In this document: positions 17,301 through 24,925 of the stretch, piece by piece
Numbering within the stretch: the first letter of the stretch is position 1
Layout of the letters: each line of letters starts with the position of its first letter
NCBI RefSeq assembly: GCF_001983935.1
Contig: NZ_CP017641.1
Span: 992,001-1,056,000, forward strand
Source: Fuerstiella marisgermanici
Lineage (GTDB): Bacteria > Planctomycetota > Planctomycetia > Planctomycetales > Planctomycetaceae
Direction of reading: 5' to 3'
DNA length: 64,000 bases
The notes under the pieces: generated by a model
Told to the model about the DNA's origin: nothing
Databases searched by the model: none
Seen by the model: only the letters and a program-made list of their open reading frames with translations
Made by a program: the position numbers and the translations under genes

Positions 17301-18642
17301 TTCCGATTTGACGATGGGCACCCCACTTGCTGCGGAATGGACGGATTGGTTTGTCGCGGCGAAACCAGACGGAAGTGTCTACGCCTTGTCGGGGAAATAC
17401 ACCGATTTGGTGCGGGCATTTCGACGTGAGGACCAGTCGGAGGTGTTCCGCTATGAACTGCCGGACGAAACCGCCGCTCGCATCGACTTCTCTCCGACCG
17501 GACATCAGTTGCTGATGTGTGCCCGAAATGCGTTGCACGTCTTTGACGCTCAAACCTGGGAGATCGCTGCCACGATTCCGCTTCGAAATACGGGCTACGC
17601 GCGAGCAGCCTGGTCACCAGACGGACGGTTGCTGGCGGCTCATGATGGCGAGGAAATTCTGCTGTTGGAAGCAGACCACTGGACTCCGTTGGCCCGATTT
17701 CAGAACCCGTACGGCGAATCGTATTCCAAGGCTGGCCCCGAGGCGGTGCTTGGGCTGACGTTTAGTCCGGACCAACGGTACCTGGCATCCGGCACGGGGA
17801 CCAGTGCCCACAGTTTGTATGTATGGGATGTTCACGAAGTGCGTCGCCAGCTTGGGACGATGAAACTCGACTGGGATGCCACGCCGCTACCAGCCAAACG
17901 CAGCGTAGCTGTGCCACCCGCTGACCATTTGGGAAAGTGCTTCTGTGAACTCCCCGTGTCGTCTCAGGACCGGTTAGTTCAAAAGCAAAAGCGGCTCGAA
18001 GAGTTACTGAGCGACGACCCGACCAACAGAGAGTTGTTGTATCAGTATGCGACCCTGTTGAGCGAATCGGGATTAACAGAAGAAGCCATTGCCGCTTACG
18101 ACCGGAGTCTTACCATCAAACCAGACGATGTGCACGTCTTGGGAAAGCGAACCTGGCTATTGCTGAAATCGCGGCGCAACAAGGAAGCAGCGCGCGACTG
18201 TGAACGCATTCTGGAACTCAGTGGCGACGACAACGGACGCTGGTCGTGGGCGAGTCACACTCTGGCATGGCTGATGTTGATTGGCGAGCCAGCATTGCGT
18301 GACGACGATCGAGCACTGCAGTTGATGGAAGAAGCCGTTCGCCGAACTCCCGACGACACCCTCGTTGCAAATACGTACGGCCTGGCTTTGTGCCGTGCGG
18401 GAAGGTTTGAAGAAGCCGTGACGGTGTTAAAAGCCAATCTCGAACGGCCAGCCAACACTTCTGCAGCCACAGACTATCTATGCCTCGCATGGGCACAACA
18501 CGCAGAAGGTGATTCAATTGCTTCCACAGAAGCCTGGAACGCAGCGATGCGAACATGGTTCGCTGACAAGGAAGTAATGCCACTGAACGTGATCGAGTTT
18601 CAGCGGCTAAGTCGCGAAGTGGCGGTTGAAATCGCGCCTTGA
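14368..18642 (+). CDS. Membrane Ser/Thr protein kinase with WD40 and TPR sensor regions
   Basis: The protein has 1,424 residues. A short N-terminal segment (FLSRKRQGEYPSLSEFVQRH) is typical of planctomycete kinases. The kinase domain follows at about 81-405: Gly loop GRGGMGVVYEA, Lys112, HRDIKPAN from residue 253, DFG from residue 273, APERF near 311. It has an extra segment of about 50 residues (roughly 175-225), rich in Ser and Ala, before the catalytic loop. One transmembrane helix lies at about 428-452, so the C-terminal part should be outside the cytoplasm. That part contains WD40-type repeats (about 530-1170, for example FSHSGRFLATACYDHMAYVWD) and a TPR region (about 1205-1400). It is coupled to the upstream ECF sigma gene by an ATGA overlap. 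The likely role is to relay a signal, sensed by protein-protein contact, to the sigma factor. Confidence 0.92.
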   Translation: MTTDGDIDDKLGPLMDEFLSRKRQGEYPSLSEFVQRHPELEQEIRELFPAVAMMEQAEVSEPLHDGGAAVTPDGTELKRLGDFRIIREIGRGGMGVVYEAIQESLGRHVALKLLPWQSMADSRQVKRFQREARIAASLHHSNIVPVYGVGEADGLHFLAMQYIHGQSLDSVLRELQQLRNDAGARQPSSVSPIEVDVARHPMEDASALSGVSSSLLQSASGSSSHADYFRHAAELMANVADALDYAHSQGVLHRDIKPANLMLDVEKNIWITDFGLARAGDTAEALDTDTPHEADNLTQTGDLIGTLRYLAPERFQGTNDCRSDVYSLGLTLFEFLTLQPAFRAADRATLIREITTSPLPLPRSLIPDIPRDLETIVMKASHPDPRLRYGAAADMAKDLRRFLDDKPIVARRASPWKRCQLWCRRNPAVAALSGLALTLLVMVAIVSSVAAVKLSSRQNELLLSLDRATNAEIREREANDQATENLFEAYAARAKSGREGFRPGRAFDGLEAIANASALRDRLHVDDRQIERLRNEAIACLGLVDVKPDIDRPDPGIPHSFERWGFDSQMERYARVSSTGGIDVMTVEKGDHVAHFSRGWDPLYPPYTRFSSDDRYLAVMGSHDSGVTRLEIWHTGDWTPYLPSVPSSAESFAHAFAFSDDGQLATWIGNNQLIVFDLKSRRVVQRRVFDYSPDFVTFCHSGCHIAIGWGAGVAVFDWRSDAELTVIPHQEYVRDADFSHSGRFLATACYDHMAYVWDLQNPERPIATCSGHTSKVLKAEFSPDDCVLMTTAWDDTTRLWNPWIGNQLLRINRYATGFSKDGKWLGLQETGDSVGRFQFQPAPACRVLSWESDDDRYAGVHGIAFHPDGSFLAHTAGDQVVIRTWPDATVLHVLRCPRLVRNLSFDVTGEFLFAGVDGCMIRWKTDSLAAIDTTELEGTRSEVAGQADVVVEVELTHAADVAFLNMSGGKAYEFDPTSSDLTMGTPLAAEWTDWFVAAKPDGSVYALSGKYTDLVRAFRREDQSEVFRYELPDETAARIDFSPTGHQLLMCARNALHVFDAQTWEIAATIPLRNTGYARAAWSPDGRLLAAHDGEEILLLEADHWTPLARFQNPYGESYSKAGPEAVLGLTFSPDQRYLASGTGTSAHSLYVWDVHEVRRQLGTMKLDWDATPLPAKRSVAVPPADHLGKCFCELPVSSQDRLVQKQKRLEELLSDDPTNRELLYQYATLLSESGLTEEAIAAYDRSLTIKPDDVHVLGKRTWLLLKSRRNKEAARDCERILELSGDDNGRWSWASHTLAWLMLIGEPALRDDDRALQLMEEAVRRTPDDTLVANTYGLALCRAGRFEEAVTVLKANLERPANTSAATDYLCLAWAQHAEGDSIASTEAWNAAMRTWFADKEVMPLNVIEFQRLSREVAVEIAP

Positions 18643-18712
18643 ACTGCGTCAGTCTGGCACTCAAGAGAATGAAGTCTGCTATGATCCGCCCGATCCAGAA
18701 CCTGTGATTTGC

Positions 18713-19444
18713 ATGTCCTGGCTCGCAGGTTTCCGCTGTCAGAACTTCACGGATTATTCGGTGCCATCTGTTTCAGTCATCATTCCTACGCTCAACGAAG
18801 AAGCGAATGTTGGGCGGGCGATTGCTAGCGCTATTGAAGCTGGCGCGAGCGAAGTGATTGTTGTGGACGCGGGCAGCGGTGATCAGACGGTGGCGGTGGC
18901 GTCGAGCGCAAAAGCGACCGTGTTGCATTCTGAGCGTGGCCGGGCGGTTCAGCAGAACGTGGGAGCGGACGCGGCGTGCGGCGATGTGCTGTTGTTCTTG
19001 CATGCGGACTGCGAACTTCACGAGGATGCGGTTTCGGAAATCTGTCGCAGGCTGTCCGCCGATCCGACTATGGTTGGCGGCTGTTTTCGACAGCGGATTG
19101 ATGCGGGTGGGATGCGCTATCGAATCGTGGAAGCCGGCAATGCGTTGCGCGTGCGATTGCTGAAGTGGGGCTACGGTGATCAGGCGATCTTCGTGCGGAA
19201 GGATGTGTTTCAGAAGCTTGGCGGCTTCCCAAATCTGCAGTTGATGGAAGACTTGTACTTCATGAAACGGCTCAAGCGTTGCGGCCGGATCGCACTGCTG
19301 CGGAGTCCGCTGACAGTGTCTGCGCGCCGATGGCAGGATCGTGGGCTGGTCACTCAGACTTTACGCAACTGGACGTTGATTACGGCCGCTCATCTGGGAA
19401 TATCGCCGGACCGCCTGGCTCGGTTCTACCCAAACGATCGTTGA
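18713..19444 (+). CDS. Family 2 glycosyltransferase, TIGR04283-like
   Basis: The protein is a GT-A fold transferase: SVIIPTLNEEANVGRAI at the N-terminus, VVDAGSGDQT for the nucleotide-binding region, a DXD-like element in FLHADCELHEDAV, and the acceptor-site ED in QLMEDLYFMKRL. The pattern fits the TIGR04283 family, first named for glycosyltransferases near arsenosugar-type radical SAM genes, but none of those partners is here, so the substrate is unknown. There is no transmembrane helix. The start is uncertain: ATG 18713 is used, an in-frame ATG at 18626 lies inside the preceding kinase gene, and a GTG at 18762 would begin directly at the conserved core. The 3' end overlaps that of the convergent gene by 19 bp. 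Confidence 0.8.
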   Translation: MSWLAGFRCQNFTDYSVPSVSVIIPTLNEEANVGRAIASAIEAGASEVIVVDAGSGDQTVAVASSAKATVLHSERGRAVQQNVGADAACGDVLLFLHADCELHEDAVSEICRRLSADPTMVGGCFRQRIDAGGMRYRIVEAGNALRVRLLKWGYGDQAIFVRKDVFQKLGGFPNLQLMEDLYFMKRLKRCGRIALLRSPLTVSARRWQDRGLVTQTLRNWTLITAAHLGISPDRLARFYPNDR

Positions 19445-20415
19445 TGTTCGGGCGCCGCCGTCCGTACGGTTGCGCCGACGTTTAGTCCTCGCGCGATGTT
19501 GATTCGTAGGGGTTGGCTGGCTTTGTATCGCTGAAGGTGGGCGACAATTTCTGCCGCATGTTCTTCGGACGACGCAGGAATGCAGACGGAAGGCCCCCAC
19601 GACGACTGAACGGGAGTTGGGATGTTGAACTCTGCCATCGAATCCACGAGCCCGCGAATTTCTGCGCTGGAATAGATGCCTCCCTGAGCCGCCGCGTAAT
19701 AGCCGCCGACCAGATTTCCGTACTCCGCTATCGCATCACGGAAATCCGGGAAGTTGGCATCTTGCAAAGCGGGGACGATTCGCGATTCGATCAGCTTTTC
19801 AAACCTGGTAACGACCGCCGCCTCAAGGTAGCGTTCATCGCCAAAGAACGTTTCTTCGGATGCGCCGGACATCCCGACACTTTGTGTTGGTGTCACGATC
19901 ACCATTCGCCATTCATCTGGAAACGCGATTCGCGTGATGGGAAGCTGATCGCCGGAAGCCGATTTTCCGTGATCGACCACAAACCCACCTCGATCGAATC
20001 CAAACGTGCCCACGGCTGATCGGCGACTGCGCCCCAAAATGGCCGCGATGTCTGCAATGCTCGCAGGTCGCGGCGACCCACTTAACAGCAACAGAGCCGT
20101 GGCAGCCGCGAGGGTGAGTTGAGTTCCCGAGCCGAGGCCTGTGTGAAAGTGGACTTCATTTGTGACAGCAATGTGAATCGGTGGAAGGCTTGCGTGCGAA
20201 CGGCGGAACTCCGCGACCAATGTCTTAAGCCGCGTTTGCACCGCCTCCGATGCGTCAAACGAATCCGCAGCCTGTGTCGACCGAGTGACTCGCAGTTGCC
20301 AGGATGGTTGATCGACCATGAGGCCAATTCCACCGTAATGCCAGCCGGAATCGGTGGCACCGCACAGCAGGCCAAAATGCAGCCGCGAGCCCGTGATGAC
20401 TTCGACGTCCGTCAT
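19426..20415 (-). CDS. Beta-ribofuranosylaminobenzene 5'-phosphate synthase (MptG-like, H4MPT biosynthesis)
   Basis: The 329-residue protein belongs to the GHMP-kinase-like beta-RFAP synthase family: N-terminal SRLHFGLL and GIGLMVD, the GHMP loop HTGLGSGTQLTLA, then GTFGFDRGGFVVDHG and a C-terminal VQSSWGPSV segment. The enzyme joins 4-hydroxybenzoate (or 4-aminobenzoate) to phosphoribosyl pyrophosphate in the first committed step of tetrahydromethanopterin synthesis. In planctomycetes, H4MPT serves formaldehyde/C1 oxidation or detoxification. It overlaps the upstream DUF447 gene as ATGA and is last in a bamA-DUF447-mptG run. No other H4MPT genes are in the window. Assignment is by family motifs and by the DUF447 neighbour. 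Confidence 0.88.
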   Translation of the reverse strand: MTDVEVITGSRLHFGLLCGATDSGWHYGGIGLMVDQPSWQLRVTRSTQAADSFDASEAVQTRLKTLVAEFRRSHASLPPIHIAVTNEVHFHTGLGSGTQLTLAAATALLLLSGSPRPASIADIAAILGRSRRSAVGTFGFDRGGFVVDHGKSASGDQLPITRIAFPDEWRMVIVTPTQSVGMSGASEETFFGDERYLEAAVVTRFEKLIESRIVPALQDANFPDFRDAIAEYGNLVGGYYAAAQGGIYSSAEIRGLVDSMAEFNIPTPVQSSWGPSVCIPASSEEHAAEIVAHLQRYKASQPLRINIARGLNVGATVRTAAPEHQRSFG

Positions 20416-20990
20416 GCCACGGCAGCTCCGGCGTAGTGCTGTTGGATGTGTTCGACCAGCATTGTGAACGCAGCGGTTTCCTCTGCACCGCCCGTTTTTT
20501 CGACGGCAGACTGCAGAAAACCAAGCTGCGTCTGCACGTCAGCAGCGGGCAGAAGGTGAACTCGTGTGGCCAGAATCGCGGCTTCGATCACGGCGTGACG
20601 AGCTCGGTTGAAGCCATGAAAGGGCCTGCGGTTTCCCGTGTGAATCACGTTAGCCGTCATGACCGATCGTTGTTCGCTGGTGTCGATGTCGGTGATTTTG
20701 AACTCAAACCAACGGCAGCAGTCTTGCAGAACAAAGCCATTCACTTTGCTGGCAGCCACGGTGGCGGGGATATCTTTTAGCCGACGGATGGCCGCTTCGG
20801 CAATCACGTTCACGCGGTCAACCACATGAAACACGCCACATTTTTGGGCCTGCAGGTTTTCGAACGTAGTGCTGCCGGCGAACGGACGCAGCGTGAACGT
20901 TGTGAAGTCGCCATGCACGATCGGCCCCATTGGAGCCACGTTGATGGTGCCGGCAGAGTCGGTACTGGTGAGAAGGCCTTCGACAATCAT
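20412..20990 (-). CDS. DUF447 family protein, H4MPT-linked flavin-reductase-like
   Basis: The 192-residue protein starts MIVEGLLTSTDSAGTINVAP, a segment like the start of flavin-reductase/split-barrel proteins, and continues with RPFAGSTTFENLQ and GVFHVVDRVNVIAEAA. It ends in a helical region (RARHAVIEAAILATRVHLLP). DUF447 proteins occur in archaea with methanopterin and in planctomycetes and methylotrophs near H4MPT genes, and the next gene here is beta-RFAP synthase, which supports that link. The biochemical role is unknown. It starts 18 nt after the bamA stop, so the three genes are probably co-transcribed. Confidence 0.82.
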   Translation of the reverse strand: MIVEGLLTSTDSAGTINVAPMGPIVHGDFTTFTLRPFAGSTTFENLQAQKCGVFHVVDRVNVIAEAAIRRLKDIPATVAASKVNGFVLQDCCRWFEFKITDIDTSEQRSVMTANVIHTGNRRPFHGFNRARHAVIEAAILATRVHLLPAADVQTQLGFLQSAVEKTGGAEETAAFTMLVEHIQQHYAGAAVA

Positions 20991-21008
20991 GCCCGGCAGT
21001 TTAGCGAC

Positions 21009-23963
21009 TTACCGGTTGATTCCTACGTAAAAGCTGAAGATCCGTTCGTCGTCGTCAGCACTGCTTCGGATCGGAAATCCGAAGTCAAACGCCAGCGGAA
21101 CGGGGCCCATGGCGGGCACGACAACTCGCAGGCCCAAACCGACGGTGACTCGAAAGTTGTCTGCCGTGATTTCCTGTTCGACCGTTCCGAAATCCGAAAA
21201 GGCGACCAGATGAATCATGTCATCAGCGGTAACGGGAACTCGGTATTCAGCCGTGCCAAGCATTTGCCACGTACCACCCGTTGAGATGTTATCGGCCCCG
21301 CGTGGCGTGATGCCTCGGAAAGCAAAACCTCGGAACGACTGAAAGCCGCCCGCGTAGTAGCGTTCAAATACGGGTGTGTCGTCGCCGGACCAGCCCAGAT
21401 TTCCGGCCAGTGTCAGCACATGCTTGCCACTGCCGTCCGGGCGATTGTACATCGTGAAATACTGACGTCCTTCGGCTTCTAGTCGAGGATAGTTGAAGTC
21501 GCCAAAGGCCTGTTCGTAGGCCAGGTCCATGAAGTGACCTTCACCCGGAAGCAGCGTTGAATCTCGCGTGTCGTGAGTCGCGGAGGCTCGGAACGTAGAC
21601 AGGAAGTTGTTACCTCGAACTCGTTCCAATTCGGGGACGGACGTCGTGCCGCCGGTGACGGCTCGAGGGTTTTCGATTTCCACATCTTCCAGACGAATGG
21701 CACCATTCACAGACCATTCGGGCGTAAGCTGCTTGCCGATGGCGACTCTACCGCCAGTACGCGTTTCATCCCAGTCGGGGTAGAAGCGGTTGAAGTAGAA
21801 GCCGCTGACACTCAGGCTGTAGTCGCTGTACATGAAATACGGATCAGTCCAGCTCAACGCATAGCGGCTGACCTGGTCACCAGGAGCAGCCTCCAGACGA
21901 AAACGCTGCCCGCCACCACGCCACGCTCGACCGTCGATGATATCTGCAAACGATGTCGGTGGTCGAAACAGGTTGAAGTTTCGCTCGTCCCATACAAACG
22001 AACCAACGATGCCGGCGTCGCTGTTGACACCTGCACCGAACATCAGACGCCCGGTACGACCTTCCGCAGCGGACACGTTGATATCCACCCAGCCCGGTGG
22101 CAATGCCTGAAACTGATTGTTGTATGGGCTGCCTTCCAGCACGGCGTTACCGCGACCCGGAGGCGGTGGCTGATAGAACGATCCACCCGGGCTTTGTCCG
22201 CGAATGATCACGTCATCGTCGACCGGCGGCAGAGCAGAAACCAGCAACGATTCCTGAGTCTGGCCAAATAACGTAGCCGGTTTCGAAACGGCGTATTGAA
22301 CGATCGACGGAGTCGGTGGCGTTGCAAGAGTGCTGAACTGAGTACTGGCGAGCGGCTCAGCCAGCACTGAGTTAGCCGTCGCGACGGAAGGCATCGTTGG
22401 TGACGCCGTCCCGGTTGCTGTCATGCCGAGCGGTGTTGTATTGAACAGGGAATGACCATGGCGAATCGGTCGAGCGGCTTTCGGCTGAACTGTGCTTGCA
22501 TTGTCGCTGACCGTGTCGCTTACGTTGTCGAACAGCTGCGTCCACGATGGAGAATAACCGGCTCCGCTTTGGCCACGAAAGTTTCGTGATGATGAGGCGT
22601 TCATGACTTCGCCGGGGTCCACCGGCACCACTTCCATCTGTACGTTTTCCAGAATTCCACTGCCTGCCATGCGCGAACGCCCGCGAGAGATCTTCGACGG
22701 GTCGGCAAGGTCGCCTGGTTCAAACTGCAGCAGATTGATCGGGACAATCTCCATCGTGTGAGGGTGCTCGCCCTGCAAATGAGGATTGATGTTCCGCACG
22801 TAGCGAGGTCGGTCTTCGTCAATTTCAAACACAATGTCGACGACGCCGGGCTTTTCTGAAAACTTCGGCACCGGCACAACTTTGGCAAAATAGTGACCTC
22901 GTTCGCCGTATTGCTCCCGCATGGCGATCACGTCTTTGCCCAGCGGCAGTGAGTTGAAATACTGACCTTCGCGGAGTTCGGCGTTTTCCCGTAGCTTCTC
23001 GGTCGGAATGACGTGATTTCCGGTCACCTGGATGCTGTTGATCTTGTACGGAACGCCTTCGCTGACCGTATAGTCGACTCGAACACTAGTGCGGTCCTCA
23101 GAAAACAGGGGTGCCGCAGTGATGTCGATGTCGAAGAAACCGAGGCCGCGGTAGTACTGTTTTAACGCGACGATGTCCTGCTGCATGGTTTCCGGCTTGT
23201 ACAGACCGCCAAAGAACCCAAACAACGCTTCTTTGGTTTCCAGCTTTGTTTTCAATCGAGCGGCTGAGGGCGATAGGCCGTAGCTGCCGTCCTGCGATTG
23301 TCTTTGCAGAAACGAAGTGAGTTGCGGTTTCGCGATGTTGCCAGACTTTGTGCGAAACAGAAAACGACGCTCCTGCACTCGAACTTTCGCGCCTTCATGA
23401 ATTCGAAAGACCACTTCACGGTCAGCCGGGGATCCACCTTTTACCAGTTCCACCTTGGCGAAGAAAAATCCCTTTTCTTTGTATTCCTGTTCGATGCGTC
23501 GTTCTGCTTCTTTGTTGGCCACGTGATCAAACGGAGCACCAACTTTTAGCCCGGTCCAGGATTCGACTTCTTTGAGCTTAACTTTCTTCAATCCTATGAA
23601 CTCAACTCGCCGAACGATGGGACGTTCGTGGACCCGGAAGATTAATGCGACGCCGTCGCCGCGTTGCTCAAAGCGTTCCGTCACGCTGTAGAACCAGCGC
23701 GTGTTCATCAGCAAACGCTTGTCTTCTCGCAACTGACGATTGGTGACAGGGCGGCCCGGTTGAGTGACGATTTTCTGGAGGATGTGCGACGTTGGAATGG
23801 TTTCATTACCTTCGATCACAACGCTGGTGATCGATTCCGGCAAGTCCTCAGCGCGCAGCGGTGTCGTGAGGGCGATGGTTGTGAGCAGCAGGATCAAACT
23901 TCCGGCAAAGCACGTGAAGGCACTGATCCAGCTACTTGTTATTTTCGCTTGTGACGACGACAT
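21009..23963 (-). CDS. bamA: BamA/Omp85 outer membrane assembly factor with a large POTRA-region insert
   Basis: The mature region follows a signal peptide (cleavage likely after Ala38, PLRA). POTRA-like repeats follow: SITSVVIEGNETIPTSHI, VRRVEFIGLKKVKLKEVES, a third before YGLSPSAARL, and INSIQVTGNHVIPTEKL, then a fifth starting RYVRNINPHLQGEHPH. The last POTRA is split by about 170 low-complexity residues (about 453-622, rich in Pro, Ser, Thr, Ala) before VDINVSAAEGRTGRLMFGAG, where the barrel begins. The barrel carries the conserved FRGF element (SFRGFAFRG) and ends FSFYVGINR. At 984 residues it is longer than the usual 800. The protein inserts beta-barrels into an outer membrane. I chose ATG 23963 because the signal peptide follows directly; the in-frame ATG at 24005 has no usable ribosome site. 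Confidence 0.92.
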   Translation of the reverse strand: MSSSQAKITSSWISAFTCFAGSLILLLTTIALTTPLRAEDLPESITSVVIEGNETIPTSHILQKIVTQPGRPVTNRQLREDKRLLMNTRWFYSVTERFEQRGDGVALIFRVHERPIVRRVEFIGLKKVKLKEVESWTGLKVGAPFDHVANKEAERRIEQEYKEKGFFFAKVELVKGGSPADREVVFRIHEGAKVRVQERRFLFRTKSGNIAKPQLTSFLQRQSQDGSYGLSPSAARLKTKLETKEALFGFFGGLYKPETMQQDIVALKQYYRGLGFFDIDITAAPLFSEDRTSVRVDYTVSEGVPYKINSIQVTGNHVIPTEKLRENAELREGQYFNSLPLGKDVIAMREQYGERGHYFAKVVPVPKFSEKPGVVDIVFEIDEDRPRYVRNINPHLQGEHPHTMEIVPINLLQFEPGDLADPSKISRGRSRMAGSGILENVQMEVVPVDPGEVMNASSSRNFRGQSGAGYSPSWTQLFDNVSDTVSDNASTVQPKAARPIRHGHSLFNTTPLGMTATGTASPTMPSVATANSVLAEPLASTQFSTLATPPTPSIVQYAVSKPATLFGQTQESLLVSALPPVDDDVIIRGQSPGGSFYQPPPPGRGNAVLEGSPYNNQFQALPPGWVDINVSAAEGRTGRLMFGAGVNSDAGIVGSFVWDERNFNLFRPPTSFADIIDGRAWRGGGQRFRLEAAPGDQVSRYALSWTDPYFMYSDYSLSVSGFYFNRFYPDWDETRTGGRVAIGKQLTPEWSVNGAIRLEDVEIENPRAVTGGTTSVPELERVRGNNFLSTFRASATHDTRDSTLLPGEGHFMDLAYEQAFGDFNYPRLEAEGRQYFTMYNRPDGSGKHVLTLAGNLGWSGDDTPVFERYYAGGFQSFRGFAFRGITPRGADNISTGGTWQMLGTAEYRVPVTADDMIHLVAFSDFGTVEQEITADNFRVTVGLGLRVVVPAMGPVPLAFDFGFPIRSSADDDERIFSFYVGINR

Positions 23964-24217
23964 ACGACTTCTCGAATTTGAAGCTCGTGCCTGGCAACGC
24001 ACCATCCTTCAGGCAGTTCTGAAGTGTGATGTTTTCCTTGGAATTGAGCAGAGAAAAGAGAGGATTCGAGCGTTGAGAGAGACGTTGCAAAATGCAAATT
24101 TCCGGCAAAATCTCAGTTGAGGGGCCGTAGCAATAACGGATTCCGCAAATCGCCTCAATATGAGTCTGGCCCGGTGCTGGGCTGGCGCGTACGCATCGGC
24201 AATATCCGCCAAATTCG

Positions 24218-24913
24218 CTATTTCGCTCGGCTTTCTTCGAAGCGGCGTAGCAGCGGGGGCAGTTTGTCGCCCAGGCTGATGCGGACCCACTTTTCGAACA
24301 ATTCGTGCTTCTCTGCTTCCGAAATTTTCCAGTCGGTCGCGTTCGCGTTGAGTTGCCCGATCAGATGCTGCAACACCAACGCCACCGAAACGGAAATGTT
24401 GAAGCTTTCGGTGAAGCCAAACATGGGGATGTGGATCAGGTCGTCAGCCTGCGAAATCGCAAAGTCGCTGACGCCCATTTGTTCGGCCCCGAAAATGACG
24501 GCGGTTTTGCCGTCGATGATCACTTCGTCCAGCGGCTTGCTGTTCTGACGAGGTGACGTGGCCAGAATGCGATAGCCATGGTCACGCAGATGTTTAATAC
24601 AGTCGGACGTCGCCGCTGTGTCGTTCTTGTCGTCAGACAGTTTTCTCGAATAGCGGCGAATCGTCAGCCACTTGCTGGCACCTAAAGCAACGCCTTTGTT
24701 GGGCTCGAAGCTGTTATGAGATTCGATCGTATGCACATCCTGCACGCCGAAGCAATCGCATGTTCGAAGGCACGCACTGGCGTTATGAACGTGAAACACG
24801 TTCTCCAGCACAAGGGCGACGTGCCGCGTTCGGTGCGACAGAACGTCGCGAAAGCGTTGCAGACGTTCTTCGGCAATACAACCTTCAAGAAATTGCAGCA
24901 GGGTTTCGGACAT
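24218..24913 (-). CDS. trmH: tRNA (guanosine-2'-O-)-methyltransferase TrmH (SpoU family)
   Basis: The 231-residue protein has the three SPOUT motifs: motif 1 in NASACLRTCDCFGVQDVH, motif 2 FGAEQMGVS, and motif 3 IPMFGFTESFNISVSVALVL, which form the knotted SAM site. TrmH methylates the ribose of G18 in the tRNA D-loop. A C-terminal helical extension follows (residues about 190-231), as in Escherichia coli TrmH. It lies 12 nt downstream of the mscS gene on the same strand, so the two are probably co-transcribed. TrmH versus another SpoU methyltransferase is judged from the RTCDCFGVQDVH and GASKWL segments. Confidence 0.9.
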   Translation of the reverse strand: MSETLLQFLEGCIAEERLQRFRDVLSHRTRHVALVLENVFHVHNASACLRTCDCFGVQDVHTIESHNSFEPNKGVALGASKWLTIRRYSRKLSDDKNDTAATSDCIKHLRDHGYRILATSPRQNSKPLDEVIIDGKTAVIFGAEQMGVSDFAISQADDLIHIPMFGFTESFNISVSVALVLQHLIGQLNANATDWKISEAEKHELFEKWVRISLGDKLPPLLRRFEESRAK

Positions 24914-24925
24914 ACGTGACAGCGA

